A stretch of DNA of 64,000 nt, taken from Monomorium pharaonis. Its lineage: Eukaryota; Arthropoda; Insecta; Hymenoptera; Formicidae. Both the position numbers and the translations under genes were made by a program. The stretch spans positions 24,322,774-24,386,773 of the forward strand of contig NC_050468.1 of the NCBI RefSeq assembly GCF_013373865.1. Reading direction: 5' to 3'. Of the stretch, positions 23,201-34,602 are shown piece by piece. The number at the start of each line of letters is the position of its first letter. Position 1 is the stretch's first letter. The notes beneath the pieces are model-generated. The model had not been told where the DNA came from. It ran no database searches and worked only from the letters and a program-made list of their open reading frames with translations.

Positions 23201-23902
23201 TCTTTTTTTAACTTTAATTGTTATTATCCTTGCATGATATCGATCAATAAATTATACATTGTTTCGATTTGAAATTTGTCGTTAATTTCAGATGTAAATT
23301 ACGTGTTTAGGTCATCCATTGTAAACACATAACAAAACATGATATCATATAACTCAAATTAAATGACCCTGTTATTTAATACGTATGTTATATTAATCTA
23401 GTTATACGTTACAATAATACAATCGTATAATGCGTATAACGAAGAACCTTTTTGTGAATAAATATTAAGAATTCAACAAAAAGGAAAGATTTGTATCACA
23501 AACGGAATAATTTTATATCTTTCATCGATCGTATGATCGACTCATTACATTTCCCGACTTTTAGATTAAACTTTTAGATTTTTGTGTTTTTGCGTCGCAA
23601 ATAGATTTAAACTAAAAACTATAGCGTCCAAAGCAGCGTCCTAATCTGCTCGCGTTTTTTTTTCAGACCTGCGGTAAAAGCGACGGACATCAGATTCACC
23701 CTTTATCCAGTGGGCTTCATCATTAGCGCCGTTTTCTTAGCTGCTACTTTGGCTGCCGGTTGGTTACTGCCGGCCTCTCATCACGTTCTGCACTGGCGTT
23801 GCCAGACTCATCATGTCGCTTGCCTAATGATGGGCGATATTCTTATGGCCATCATTCAACTAGCCGGGGATTCACTTCATGGTGCAAGCTGCAAGGCGCT
23901 CG
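16718..23902 (+). CDS. Methuselah-like GPCR, 5' part (Mth-like 1)
   Basis: This is a class B, adhesion-type orphan receptor of the insect plasma membrane. Three exons (16718-17244, 18881-19153, 23667-23902) join in matching phases (2, 2, then 1) to give about 345 residues. In order they encode a signal peptide (about 1-20), a large cysteine-rich ectodomain (about 21-270) with CC pairs and Asn-X-Ser/Thr sites (NKS, NHS, NAS, NVS, NFT), TM1 (FTLYPVGFIISAVFLAATLAA) and TM2 (VACLMMGDILMAIIQLA). The HHVLHWRCQTHHVACL loop and the long split ectodomain favour the mthl1 subgroup over other mth paralogues. The ATG at 16718 is preferred because it starts the signal peptide and has A at -3 and G at +4; the frame is open further upstream but only from a TTG. 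TM3-TM7 (including the usual FFWLN-type segment) are not in the window, so the model is incomplete at its 3' end. Introns are 1636 bp, 4513 bp, and more than 40 kb. Confidence 0.85.
17245..18880 (+). other. mthl1 intron 1
   Basis: A 1636-bp GT-AG intron. It holds the TTAGG tract about 95 bases after the donor, otherwise AT-rich unique-looking DNA with a (TAA)n run near 18576-18595. No exon is seen inside. Confidence 0.7.
17340..17364 (+). repeat. Interstitial telomere-type repeat (TTAGG)4
   Basis: There are four perfect TTAGG units at 17340-17359 and one variant TTTGG. TTAGG is the ancestral insect telomere unit. The tract is isolated in intron 1 and too short to be a chromosome end. It may be a repair insertion or a promoter-proximal regulatory motif. 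Confidence 0.9.
18881..19153 (+). CDS. mthl1 exon 2: ectodomain C-part
   Basis: The acceptor gtgttcacag precedes A-AAC, completing Gly then NTCVFIKETAD. GFPTCPKFDNFTI, LQPDGSLEVNG and LPTGQFCVE follow (the 'dG.L' and 'yCvd' patterns of Methuselah ectodomains), then VFACPEHAPQR. The donor is CAAAG|gtcagt in phase 2. Confidence 0.85.
19154..23666 (+). other. mthl1 intron 2
   Basis: A 4513-bp GT-AG intron. It contains a CpG-rich patch (19740-20330), several chance open frames (for example 21245-21643, which begins at GTG), poly-T tracts near 21892-21906 and a half copy of an inverted-repeat element (22104-22187). No convincing alternative exon is seen. Confidence 0.65.
22104..22187. mobile_element. 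Half copy of the GGAGCAGTGGCGAC-end element
   Basis: The right end, AATAGGAGCAGTGGCGAC, and the preceding AGTTAAATTAAC match the right half of the 141-bp element at 46209-46349. The opposite terminal repeat is missing, so this is a truncated, immobile copy inside mthl1 intron 2. Confidence 0.55.
23667..23902 (+). CDS. mthl1 exon 3: TM1, first loop, TM2
   Basis: A strong T-rich acceptor (ttttttttcag) joins in phase to PAVKATDIRFTLYPVGF. TM1 runs from about FTLYPVG to GWLLP and TM2 from about HVACLMMGD to QLAGD; SLHGASCKAL with the extracellular Cys follows. The donor is GCTCG|gtgagt in phase 1. A stop appears about 25 bases past the donor if it is not spliced. Confidence 0.85.
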
Positions 23903-24330
23903 GTGAGTCTTCATTATTGCCTTGTTAATTTTTTCACCGTTGCTTCTTACCTCTCAAAAGGGCTCCCTCGCAGAAAGCGATATATTTACGGTAATTTCAC
24001 GGTAGGTCTCGATACTGCGGGTACGGCAGAATGATGAATATAGATACCCTTTGGCATTATCTGTTTCCCTTGATATTCAGTTGTATCACAGGCGCAAATT
24101 TATTCTGTGACGTGCATTATTTTTAGGTGAAAAAATATTCGAATGAAAATAATATTTAGAATTTCTAATGCAATTTGAATTTTTCTTTTGTTTTCTTCAA
24201 ATATACTTTAATTAGTTTAATTTATCATTCATCACGTTATTAAAAGCATCTCACGTTATACTACACGGATTTATTATACATCGTTTCTGCGTTCGTAACG
24301 CGAATATCTTATCGATTGGTAAAATTTTAT

Positions 24331-24337
24331 TCTCTCT

Positions 24338-24398
<61 letters not shown>

Positions 24399-24409
24399 TT
24401 TTCTCTCTT
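24331..24409 (+). repeat. (CT)n microsatellite
   Basis: About 79 bp, mostly pure CT, with TTT interruptions at the right end. Confidence 0.95.
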
Positions 24410-25338
24410 AATTGCATCTGGTTGACGTTCGCGATTTTCCAGAAGATAACGCAGGCGTCCGGAACATTGCCGGAATTCTCCACAATAAACTATATCTAAT
24501 AGCCGCGTAAACGGAAAAAACGAACAATTCGCTATTTATCGGAGCGTGGCGATCAGCCATTTCGCTTCTTTTATTAACGTCCATTGCTATGAATCGGAAG
24601 CGGCGCGACTCGGATTAAACGAAATTGAAAACTAACCGGATCTTCGCGTTGAATGAGCGTTGACATATCAAAAAGTAACGAGAATATTAATGATTACGTG
24701 AAATTGAAAATCTGAGTCTAAAAAGCAATCTGCTCGGGTTTTTTTTTTGGTTTTTTAACTTAATCCTCTATTGTCATTCCGCTGAATTGTATTTATTATT
24801 TATTTACTTATTTATTTATCGATTGATATCGATTGATAGAGCATTCGACTTACGAGGAAACGCGATGTTGATTATCCACACAAATGTCAGCCGGTGCAAC
24901 TGAATGCGCAGATGGAATACGAATTTGGCCGACGATCGAGGCCGGCTTTATTTGCCGTTCCGTCCGATATCCCCGATGCTCAGAGGGTAATTATTCGGAT
25001 AATCGTAGTAATCCCGCAAAGCTCCGCTTCTCTCGTCTCGTTCCGATCGCGAGAATCGATTAGTGCGTACACCCGGGCGAGTCCGGCTTCTCCGTGTTGT
25101 AATAGCGCGCAACGACTCTCATTTGCATGAAGAATCGATTACGCAGATTCCGCCAGGGCACCGGGATGTTTTTCCTATCGTGATCTGCGTTTAACCATTC
25201 GTTCTTACAAATTGGCACGGCCGACCATGTAACTATAGGCCGAGGATCATTGTCGCTCGTGTCTTCCATTCATATTTTTTTAAATTTATTTGAAAAATGA
25301 AAAATGAAAGTACTTATAAGGGACTTTGTTGACATTAA

Positions 25339-25606
25339 CCTTAGAAGACAAATGTGTGATTATTATTTTAAAATCAAACTGCACTTATTTTTGTACAATT
25401 TTCTTAATTTTTTTTTACTTTAAATAGATTTTTCTCTTACAGAAAATCATCATTGTTTTTTTTTTATAAAACAAAAATGCACTACTTAATTATCAATTTA
25501 CTGCTGATATAAAGGACTGAGACACTCAAAAAGTTTGGGATGACATTTTATCCCCCTCCCTCTTTTTGTCTTTAAAAGTAGACAAATTTAATTTTGTCTT
25601 CTAAGG
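25339..25606. mobile_element. piggyBac-type MITE with intact TTAA sites
   Basis: TTAA (25335-25338) is followed by CCTTAGAAGACAAA, and the other end is TTTGTCTTCTAAGG followed by TTAA (25607-25610). The TTAA duplication and CC...GG termini are hallmarks of piggyBac-superfamily elements. The 268-bp body has no open frame, so it needs a transposase in trans. Perfect terminal repeats suggest a relatively recent insertion. Confidence 0.8.
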
Positions 25607-28600
25607 TTAATATAATTTATAAGAATTTTAGAGGAAAAATAAAATTTTTAGGAAACAAGATGTTACTTAACATAGAATTTAATATAGAATGTAATACAGA
25701 AGATGAATATACCTTCTTAATTAATATAGAAATATCTTCTTAAATAATACAGGAGATGACAACTTCTCTTTATGTATTTTCGAGTGAGGTATTATTCTCG
25801 TTGTGGATTTCTTGCAATATTATTTTGGGAATAAGCACTCTGCTACGGTTACATCAAACAAAACCGGAAGCTTTTACAATTTTCGTCGAAATAATAGTCG
25901 TAACTGAAACCAGTTATGAGGTCGTGGACCTTCCGTCGTGGACTTTCCGTCTACGAAAACCGAAGAAAGGAGAAAGTGGAACGTTAGCGGCGAGTGTTGC
26001 TGACCCACAATCTCTTTCGTCGATATTTTCAGTTTTTTTCTTTTTCTTGACTCAAAGAGAGTGTTACCTCGCGCAGCGTACCATGAGTGCTCTTCTGACG
26101 AGAGATTTTTCGCTGACATATTTAATCGTAGTAACTACGATTTCTAATTTTTCCTTTTGGATCCTTATTTTCATCTTTTAAAATCCGTCTCTTGTACGCA
26201 ACATTTTAATTTGACAGTGCGAATAACAACTTGACATGTAAAAATCCTTACATTTACCTAAGATAGATTACCTAAGAAATAGAACAATGAATTAAAATGA
26301 GTTAATTCATACACAGAAAAATATCAATTCCACTGTCAAGAAAAGTGATTATTTAATTTACTTTTTTTTATTAAATGGCGGTTATTTTTAATAAAGTATA
26401 TTTTTTAAAATAATAGTCTTAAAATATACTTATCACAAATTTAAGGAAACCCATTATCAAATACTTGAAAAAAGTATTTATATTTTGTCGAAAGATATTA
26501 TAAAACTAAATCGAAGAAAAATCAAGATAATATGCAAATCGAATTTTTATTTTAACTTAATGTTCTTAGTTGAAATATTAAATTATCGGACTAAGATTCT
26601 CAGAATAGTTTGAATAAATTTGATGCTTATGATGAACTTACTATCGATTTGTGGGTATATAAATTTATAAATTATTTGAAATAAGTTTATTTGATTCAAG
26701 TTATTTTGTGTGTGTGAAAAGATAACCATACTTAAAAGAAAAAACTAAAACATGAGTAACTGTTTTTCGTAGCCATGAGAATTATATTTGTCTATGTATA
26801 TAATAATTTTACTTGAGAATTAAAGGGAGAAATAAATTTATATCAAATTATTGATGCCGACATTCATTTAATAGCTGATTCATCAACGATTTGGATTGTT
26901 CGCTGTAGGAATGAAACACTCACATCAAATCAATGTTTTTCTTATTGTTACGTTGCGAAATCTAGCGGGATATATCCTCCTCCTTAGTCCTTGCGTGCTC
27001 GGGCATTTCTAATTCGCAGATGCACGCATTGCGTATCCCATTACGGCAACGCGAATGCAGCGAATGTACGATACATTCATCACGCGATACGCGAAGTCAT
27101 GTCGCGTATAAAGGTAGGAATTCCAGCGGCGACGATAACGGTAAGCTGAATTCTTTTTATTGCGAAACAACGTCCCCCACCTCCTTCTCGCGCTTATTGT
27201 CTCGCAGAAAGCACGCGAGTAACCGCTCGCCGATGCGTTCGCGGCGCGTGCATCGCTCCGACAGCCTTCGATCGGAAATCATCGAAACGTGGAATGCGCT
27301 ACGCATGCAATTTTGAAGCATGCTGAATTCCGCGGCGGGTTCACGGCGAACGCGGGGCGTTCACGCTTGTAACGTTCGCCGCGATGTAAATATGCGATAA
27401 ATGCAAAATGTTTCGCGCGTTCTGTTACACGTACCTTTTTTCATTCTTTTTTTTTTTCGTGTTTTTTTCCGCGTAGCATCGAAACAATTTGATACTATTT
27501 CGATATACTGATTCGGTCTACTATTTCAATAATTTAAAATATCGAATTTTCATGTAGAAGGGTTGCTCAGAAATTTCGCGTATGTGCCTCTATTAATTAT
27601 GCTAGTCTGAATAACTGAACATTGTCAAAATTATTAAATATAATGTACGAATTAAATTGTGGTAGTTAACATATAAGAATTATAAGAGAATGGGACAATA
27701 TATTTTATGATACTATGAAACACAGGTGCGAGCATATTGATTGGTTTTGCTATCATTGAAATAAATATGGAACATTATTCTCACCAACATTTACTATTTC
27801 CAGCCACAAATCAATGTTATAATAATGAAAATAGTTACATAATTACGAATCTTAATATTGTTGTACATTTTAAATTTGATATTATCAAATTTCTCTTTTT
27901 ATTATAGCTTGAATGTAACAATTATATTGAAATTTTTTCGCGTAATAATAACGATTTTGCTGTTATAACCTTTTTTTTTTTGAAATTGTGCATATTTAAT
28001 TCGCAGACTCATGCGATCAAATTACATTCCACGATAGTAAATAACATTCCAAATAATGCAATAATCCATCCAGTGGAACATATTGCGAAGCGTATTTCTC
28101 GTCCAGATATTGAATGATATAATCTTGGAATATGTTTCGATTGAATTGCATCGCCAATGCGATGCAACACGACCTTCAAATAATAAGCGTAACTATATGC
28201 GAGCGCGCAACTCCTTTCTAATCGAATCCATGCGCGATCGTATCAGTCTAGTAGTTCAACGGAATTACACATTACGTGCATCAACCGGTTTGTTTTCGTT
28301 ATTTGAACGATCTATAAAGCACGAGAGACGACATAAGAAAGAATCTCTCGGTGTATTTATCTCGAACGTTCTTATTTCCCCGGCTTGTCGCGGTGCGCCT
28401 CCTGAGTGTCTCCTGAAGGAAAACATCAAGGATGGAGACCCTCGCCGTGACTTCAGCTTTGACCGAGAACTCTAATGTCGCTCAGACGTTGGGCGCCCAT
28501 TTAAAGAGAAAACGCGCCGCGCCGCTGTAGCGTCGTCTTGAATGGGGGGACGAGAGAGTAAATCAAAGCCCGTTGCCTTTTCGAGATGCTGTACGCCACG

Positions 28601-30131
28601 TTATATGCCGATCTGAGAGACGGGACGTGAAAGAGGATTTTACTTGATTGGCAGGAAATTCCTGCTTTTGGTAAATCTGCTATTCAACGCAAGACCATTT
28701 AAATGAAGCATTATTACCGCATAACAGCATTATAATGAATCCTGTACTTTCGTACTTTATCACAAATCTCAAAAGAAATTTCTTGAGTTTATTAATTTAA
28801 CGATTTAATCTCTATTATTATAGCAACATATAGATCTATAATTATACAATTAATTTATATTTAGAATATTAATTAACGAATGTTGTTTTCTTTAATATTT
28901 CTTTGACTCATAGAAATACTTGCAAACTGATCAATCGCATCTTTTTTCTTGTATCGTATTTATATCTTTCAATCTCTTGACATTGTCGTATTTCTTTGCT
29001 CGACGAGTGACTTGAGGAACGTCTCGTCGCGTTTTTTCGTTCGCGGCGAGGAAGCTATATCCATAATCTCCGGACCAGCGATGAACTGAAGAAAGAAACC
29101 ATCGTTGTGATATCTCCGGGATTAATGATAACAAAAACAGCGTGCTCCTCAAAGCGTCACGAAAAGTCACGAACTTTTGTTCTGAAACGGCAGGGTACAT
29201 CACGGTCGTTTCCTCGTTTATAGAGAATCCCCCTTTCATCAAAGAAGAGATATTTATGTCTATCGGGCCCCTGTTTTATATAGACAGATGTAGGACTTTT
29301 TCTTTAGAGGATCTCGTGGAACAATGCACTTATGAGAAATTTATAGTCTAGCTCTAGTTTTAAAAGGTTGACGTTTACTTAATTCAATAAATAAATTACA
29401 AATTTGACTTGTGTCTGTAATAAGATGGATGATATATAAATATAGCTTGAAAGCTGAAGTAAAAAACGACAATTTTAATAGATTATTTAAACTCTGATTA
29501 AGAGATAAAGTCATTTCTCCGGAATATTTTGAATAAATATAAACTTTTAAATTTTGTTTTCGCATAATTTATTATATTAACATTATTCAATCAATTAGAG
29601 ATTTAATTAGGTCAAGTTGTGCGAATTATAAAACTTACTAATGCCACACTTTTTACAAATTAAAATGTTGTAAAGAATTAATAAAATACCAGCGGAAAAA
29701 AGATAGAGAGTTTGGACGATAGTTGCAGCTTTCGATAAGCACTTAAAACTGTAGGCTCTGTGAAGTATATTACAGTATTCTATATCATATCTTTTTATTA
29801 ACAATGAATCCTTTATAACTATTAAATGTTATGCTTCACAAAAAATGTAAATGCACAGAGCAAATGCGCGAAAGCATTGCATAAATAAACGAATCACTGT
29901 TTCGTCTTTTCTCAAGCGTGATCGATGATGAAAGTGTACTTGCGAGTCAAAAATACGGAAAGCTGATTTTATGACTAATAGCGATTTTATAGTTGAAAAA
30001 CCTGAGATTTGTTCCTCTTATCCATTGATAAATTTGGAAGAGGATTACTTTATTGAATCGGTAAGACTAATATTTATTCGTCGATGCTTTATGGAATTGG
30101 ATCTTCAATTTGTTTGAAAACTTTGTTCGAG

Positions 30132-30136
<5 letters not shown>

Positions 30137-30173
<37 letters not shown>
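30137..30173 (+). repeat. (GA)n microsatellite
   Basis: A pure GA run of about 37 bp preceded by GAAAGAAA. Confidence 0.95.
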
Positions 30174-30175
<2 letters not shown>

Positions 30176-30636
30176 CAGAAAGAGAAAGTTCGTGTAGGAC
30201 CTAGAAGCGCCATAATCTTTGCCCTGTTTTTATCTATCATAATAAAACCGAGAGATATCTTTTGTCTAATTTTGAAACGCGTAGGGTATATATATAGGCT
30301 AAATTAACATCAATTGTCTGAATCAAGATCTTTTAATAGAATTTACGATAACCCTTTTGAGGTCATTTGTCGTATTAATTAATGCGATATGAGAAAGTAC
30401 ATTCATCTTTTTATACCGCTTTAGTTGCGTTTGTTAACACCAAATAAATCCGTAATTAGGTACTTCATATTTTTTATTTATTTTAAATGTCATATTGAGG
30501 AATGTCATTTGATCTAATGATAGGTGACATAAGGAGTCGTCATATACTTTTTTGTTGAATATACTCGGCCATAAATAGGGAGGAAGAATCGCTCGTAAAA
30601 AGTTAACGAGTCTCTCTCATTCTCTGTGCGAATATG

Positions 30637-30638
<2 letters not shown>

Positions 30639-30682
<44 letters not shown>

Positions 30683-30695
30683 CTTTCTCTCTCTC
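30639..30695 (+). repeat. (CT)n microsatellite
   Basis: Pure CT to about 30680, then interrupted by TGCTTT and continued for a few units. Confidence 0.95.
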
Positions 30696-31942
30696 AAGCT
30701 TATATGCGTATTTATACACACTCTGTACGCTCACGCGTAATTTCAATAAGGCAAGCCGTACTTTGGTTCCCCGATATCCATATGCAGTTAGTGGCAACGA
30801 CAGAATCTCTTTTTGCGCGGTAGTCTGTATCGATAGCGCAGGGCACTCGTCTCTTCATGCGCGGGATGTATTTTAGCAGGGATTTCTTTATTATTCGTTC
30901 TTACGCGAAACATGAGGCGGTTGGAACACGGTATTTGCCCGCTGCATATGAAATGTCTCATCTCCGAAGTTTGAATTTCGTAAAAGGTTTTTTGCATACT
31001 GAGATAGATTATTTATTTTGTCAAAGTGCGTATTTCTTTCCTTTGAGAAGATTCCTTAAGGACTCTCTCTTTGAGGGAAAAAAGTGTCAAAAAATGTAAC
31101 TAAAATTAAAACAAAATATATCTCTCGAAATTGAAAACAAACGTTTCCACGTGTTTCGTGCGTTTTTTTATTTTACGTGTATCAATCTCTAATAAATAAT
31201 ATTTTGTTCAAAAAATTGCATATATGTATATTTTGGTTGAATTTGTCCAATTTACTTTGTTATATTGTTATCAATGTTTAACGTTTTAATTCATATCATA
31301 TATTTAACGTTTAATATGTATAATTTTCTTTGTACCCGGTACATATTTAACGTTAAAAACATGAAATAATTTTCTCGTTCGAAAATTGTTGCCTAACGTT
31401 CCACAGTTGGAATACGTGTGTGGTCATTATAATACAAAACGAAAACAATCTTAAGGCTTTAATGGCGCGTTTAATGGCAAAATTACACGGAATCAAGCAT
31501 AATACTAGTTATCCTCGTACGAAAGGCTATATTATAGTTATCGTTGCGATTTGATGCGCCGTTCTTGCCCGCATCTTTATGAATGCCCTTTTCGGGGTGC
31601 CTCGTAAAGCTTCCTGTTTTTGCGCCGTCGTTCGCAAACTCGCACGACGCCACGCCGCGCGACCGTTTTGTCTCGGACCGCGCAACAAATCGCGGCGCGC
31701 CGTTTTTATTTGCGGAGGATGCGCACGGTGATTAAAGAGCGGCGCGATAGTGGCAGGAAATAATCCCTTTGTAAAAAGAGGACGAGTCCGCGTGCGGCGT
31801 GCATTGTACGTTGTACACCGTACGTGGGTGCAAAGTAATTACGCGAGAGAGACGCAATCTGGAACGCGTAAGGGAATACACGCTTTTTTTTTTATTGCGT
31901 TCTACACAAGTTTCAGGCGGGAGATGCTGGTCCGATTAAATT

Positions 31943-31993
<51 letters not shown>
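31943..31993 (+). repeat. (GA)n microsatellite
   Basis: About 50 bp of GA with a single AAA interruption. Confidence 0.95.
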
Positions 31994-31996
<3 letters not shown>

Positions 31997-33713
31997 GGGA
32001 AAGGAGGGAGAGTGAAAAGAAAGAAAACATTGATAAAACACGGAAACGGTTAAAAGAAACGGTGGAAAAATGCAAAGTAAAAGGATTAACTCTCGTATCT
32101 CGTACAAATTAATTTAAATTGTTTGATATTAACACGAGGACTCTCAAACAGTGTACTTGAATTATCGGGATACACACCGCAAGCGTTAACCCCACGAGGC
32201 CTTAAGTTACTTAAGTTATTGACTTTTTATACAAAACATAAAATAGACGAATTAAACTTAAGATGCTATAAAAATATTACGCTGCATTGAATTTTCTTTG
32301 TCTTCAAAGGAAGACGAACTTCGAATATGACGTTTATCTGTACACATACATTCATATCACTATTCTTATACGCATTAACGCATTACAATTGCGATTGCGA
32401 TTTCATCCGCCAGCGTAATTGGTAGCAATAAATCCGCACATCGGTTATCTCGGGATGAATGAGCCGCAGAACATCCATCACATTTGCAGAACGACAAAGC
32501 TATAATCAGATTGTCGACGGGACACCAACATCGCGTCGAGACTTCATTGAGAGCAGAAAGAGAAGGAGGGGCAGGCTAAGGGTCCCTATGGCGCCATGGG
32601 ACTCTATCAGAGAGTTTCCTCCCTCTCTTTTGCCGCTCTTCTCCCCTCCCCGTCTTTCTCTCCTCCTCTCTCATCATTGCGCCTCATTTCTCCGGACGAC
32701 GACGTGATACGTCCCAGTCACGTAACCCTAAATTGCTCAATTATTTTCCAATCGTTGTCGCAACTGATCACGTTTGCAGCGGTCCCGGAAGCGTTCACAT
32801 AGACTCGGAACCTACGGCCAGACATTACATCTGGCGTCTTCGTGAATCGAGCACGTGGATCCGATCGGAAAAATACGCGCGACTGCCCTCTTCGAGAGTC
32901 TCTGCGATAGACAGTTCTACCCGACAGATATTACGATACAATCTTTTTGTTCTGCAGATACAATCTCGTCCGTATCTTGTTTATTTGTTAGCCGTCGACA
33001 ATTGTAGAAGGAAAAACCATGCACGCCGTTGGGCAAAATAAGGTAGATACGCAGCTTCATTCCGTTTGCAATTTTCTGCAATCCTCCGCTGTCTTTTCTT
33101 CACCTGTCCCAGATTGCCATGCTTCCAAATGATTGTCAAATACACTCGCCTGCTTGGTACGTACATATAAACCTCTCTTTCTCTCTTTCTCTCTCTGTGC
33201 GCGCGTGACGCGTTTTACATTTCTTCAGACAATTCATCCGAGTGCGAGGTGTAAGTAGCCTCCGGATTCGGGATCTGAACATTAAATTGCGAATACTTGG
33301 CGGAGGATTTTTCAGAGTGCTTGATTTAGGCGCGGATCGTCAGGGGAGACATTATGCGCGCCGTAACTTTGTAGGACCGGGCTTTTCACGGTACGTTAGA
33401 CCGAAATGGAAATAAATAACACAGGCGGCGGCAGCGGTAGCGACGATTACTGCCGCAAGCCCGGGCAATCAGTTTTTCCGGGTTTTCCGGCCGTCGTGGA
33501 ACATCGCCGCCGTGGCGGAAGAGCAAAGTGTACACAGTAGTAGAACGGAGGTACCTCCGGTTGCCGCTCCGGCGCGCCGGAGGGAAGAATTATTTCTCTT
33601 CGTTCCATCGCTTCCTAACCTCGTTACGGAATGAAAGGAAAGCTCTCGTCGGCGTGTTCAAGTTTGGCCGGTGACCGGAATCACCGACGAGGACAAACAC
33701 GCGATCGCTTTCG

Positions 33714-33749
<36 letters not shown>

Positions 33750-33766
33750 TCTCTCTCCTTTTCTCT
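33714..33766 (+). repeat. (CT)n microsatellite
   Basis: Pure CT from 33714 to 33742, then interrupted by TTT and TCC. Confidence 0.95.
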
Positions 33767-34570
33767 CCGTCTCTTTCTGTATTTTTTGGTCCGTCCGTTT
33801 GGCGTGCCATCCTCGTCCCGCAAAACAGGTTTGGAGGATGGTGAGTCGGGGAAAAACGCGCTCGCGCACCCTATTCTGTGCGGTAACTTCTCTCTCCGCG
33901 TATTTCCGATTCGTCCCGCCGTATGGCGATATCGCCTAACGAAGCGTTTTCTCGCGTCGCCGTGGTGCGCCAACTACTACTATATCAAGTAACTCTATCT
34001 CATCGCGATATAGAAAATCGATCCGTCGCACGGAAGCTCGCGGGATTTATGTGACTTCATCGCTTCAGCCGACAGTTTATCCGCCTCCGAGCTGTTTTGA
34101 AAACAAATACCATATTTATTTGTTGCGATAAAAGGTTAGCATATTTTCATATCGGGAATTCTACTCCGTTCCATTAATTTTTTTCCCCTGTTGGAAATAT
34201 TTTGATTTCCCATTGGAATCTCGTGTTCCCCGGTGCATTCATAAAGCAAACTTCTGTTCTACGACTTTAAGGCATAAACCCGTTCCTCTCCTCGTTGATG
34301 ATGAACGCACTTAGCCCGGCCCCGGAACGCCTTTCTCCCGCTTGAGAATCCAATATTCGAAAATTTAATATTGTACGGTTAAACCCATCTACGGATTCTA
34401 CGTAACGTGCGTACTCGCGGATATTGCCCGATATTAGAAAAAGCAGACTGTGCCGAAGACTATATGGGAACGATCCGTCGAGGAGGATCCGCGAGAGCGC
34501 GACATCGATCTCGCTCTTACTTGCGTCGCGACGCTACGGTCGAAAACAGACCGATGGCGGCGCGGCGTCT

Positions 34571-34602
<32 letters not shown>
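34571..34602 (+). repeat. (CGCA)n tetranucleotide microsatellite
   Basis: About eight CGCA units. The Ala/Arg/Thr/His repeats in overlapping open frames come from this tract. Confidence 0.95.

Larger units (their letters stand above)
23903..33600 (+). other. Downstream intron or intergenic DNA, part 1
   Basis: No exon of mthl1 or any other gene is recognised. The frame 25756-26181 (141 codons, hydrophobic, ATG start) has no family motif. Contents: five dinucleotide arrays, one piggyBac-type MITE, and small palindromes such as TTGCATCGC/GCGATGCAA at about 28145-28166 and a 21-base one at 27872-27892. CpG-rich patches occur at 27000-27420 and 31560-31850. Confidence 0.55.

Noticed and set aside
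25756..26181. Hydrophobic 141-codon frame with ATG, possible chemoreceptor exon
   Set aside because: No receptor signature such as the TYxxxxxF region is present, hydrophobicity follows from T-rich codons, and no clear splice sites were seen.
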